From contig SOKS01000043.1 of the NCBI GenBank assembly GCA_004375725.1, positions 1-13,274 on the forward strand: a stretch of 13,274 nucleotides of DNA, written 5' to 3'. Positions 12,913 through 13,274 of this stretch are shown here, piece by piece (positions within the stretch are counted from its first letter, which is position 1; every line of letters starts with the position of its first letter). The position numbers and the translations under genes were made by a program. Below the pieces are notes generated by a model that was not told the DNA's origin, searched no databases, and saw nothing but the letters and a program-made list of their open reading frames with translations. Source of the stretch: Dehalococcoidia bacterium. GTDB lineage: Bacteria > Chloroflexota > Dehalococcoidia > Dehalococcoidales > RBG-16-60-22.

Positions 12913-13274
12913 ATGCCGAAATACTGGTTTGACCACGTTCATTTAATCAGCCAGGACCCCGTAACTACCGCCGATTTCTATGAAAAAACATTCGGGGCCA
13001 AAAGGGATGGCTTCATGGAACTCCCCGATGGGCGTACCCTCGTGTCTGTGGCACTTGATGGTGCATCGCTCAAGGTGACAAACCCGAGACCCGAGCCACT
13101 GGTGCCCAATACACTGCCGAACGGCTGTGGACTTGAGCATTTTGGACTCAGGACCGATAACATAGAAGAAGCCGTGGCCGAGTTGAAAGCGAGTGGAGTC
13201 AAGTGTGTCCTGGAGATAAAAGCGATCAGCCCTACTACCAAGATAGCATACTTTATCAGTCCTGAAGATATACT
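12913..13274 (+). CDS. VOC-superfamily (glyoxalase/dioxygenase-like) protein, 3' end outside the window
   Basis: An open frame starts at ATG 12913 after a strong AAGGAGG and runs off the window end with 120 codons read. The start MPKYWFDHVHLISQDPVTTA and DFYEKTFGAK (21-30) is the typical first beta-alpha-beta module of the vicinal-oxygen-chelate fold, where H8 (or H10) would bind metal. GLEHFGLRTDNIEEAVAELK (73-92) opens the second module, with H76 a second candidate ligand, followed by IAYFISPED (111-119), after which families usually give G..(I/L)EL with a glutamate ligand just outside the window. Members include glyoxalase I, methylmalonyl-CoA epimerase and extradiol dioxygenases; the function is undetermined. 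It begins 29 bp after tRNA-Arg and may be read from the tRNA promoter. Confidence 0.85.
   Translation, partial: MPKYWFDHVHLISQDPVTTADFYEKTFGAKRDGFMELPDGRTLVSVALDGASLKVTNPRPEPLVPNTLPNGCGLEHFGLRTDNIEEAVAELKASGVKCVLEIKAISPTTKIAYFISPEDI

Noticed and set aside
12978..13241. Minus-strand open frames at the right end
   Set aside because: Opposite the VOC gene, which has a strong ribosome binding site and a clear fold signature.
1..13274. CRISPR arrays, transposases, phage genes, riboswitches
   Set aside because: No regular repeat-spacer pattern, no recognisable mobile-element protein and no known riboswitch pattern was visible on either strand.

Overview
The window looks like part of the chromosome of a mid-GC bacterium, most plausibly an uncultured member of the Chloroflexota (Dehalococcoidia-like). 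This is an inference from the gene mix: a GreA with an integrase-like N-terminal domain, a geranylgeranyl-reductase-family flavoprotein, and many acyl-CoA, 2-oxo-acid and amidohydrolase-type catabolic genes. No rRNA or phylogenetic marker was available to confirm it. Start sites mostly have clear AGGAGG-type ribosome binding sites, and several promoters match the sigma-70 consensus.

Layout. (1) 17-2025, minus strand: a two-gene unit, the FAD-dependent geranylgeranyl-reductase-like oxidoreductase followed by the fused greA. (2) 2196-2272: tRNA-Pro(GGG) with its own promoter, then about 110 bp of repeats and hairpins that are complementary to part of the tRNA. (3) 2387-4819, plus strand: a 3' scrap of a TRAP-transporter large permease (DctM), then a class III CoA-transferase and an HMG-CoA-lyase-family enzyme. 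(4) 4811-5620, minus: an alpha/beta hydrolase whose stop codon region overlaps that of the lyase. (5) 5784-6888, plus: a 3' scrap of an Ldh-family dehydrogenase, then an HpcH/HpaI-type aldolase, closed by a strong terminator. (6) 6970-9535: a divergent pair, amidohydrolase (minus) and class III aminotransferase of the glutamate-1-semialdehyde aminomutase family (plus). (7) 9554-11459: a divergent pair, amidase (minus) and a tiny XRE-type regulator (plus). (8) 11490-12599, minus: a full-length Ldh-family dehydrogenase. (9) 12809-12883: tRNA-Arg(CCT), then a VOC-family protein cut off by the window edge.

The stretch between the two tRNA genes (about 10.5 kb) reads as an accessory catabolic block. 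CoA activation and C-C cleavage (CoA-transferase plus lyase), aldol cleavage to a 2-oxo acid (HpcH/HpaI), 2-hydroxy/2-oxo acid redox (Ldh), hydrolysis (amidase, amidohydrolase, alpha/beta hydrolase) and transamination could serve the breakdown of small branched or aromatic-derived acids and amides; no single pathway can be proven from sequence. Two operon tails that have lost their upstream genes (DctM remnant and Ldh remnant) show the block has been assembled and trimmed by recombination. I see no integrase, transposase, CRISPR array or phage genes. The best second-look items are the GreA fusion, the tRNA-complementary repeats, the truncated operon tails, the shared promoter architecture of the amidohydrolase and Ldh genes, and the 12-bp-spaced repeats at the XRE promoter.
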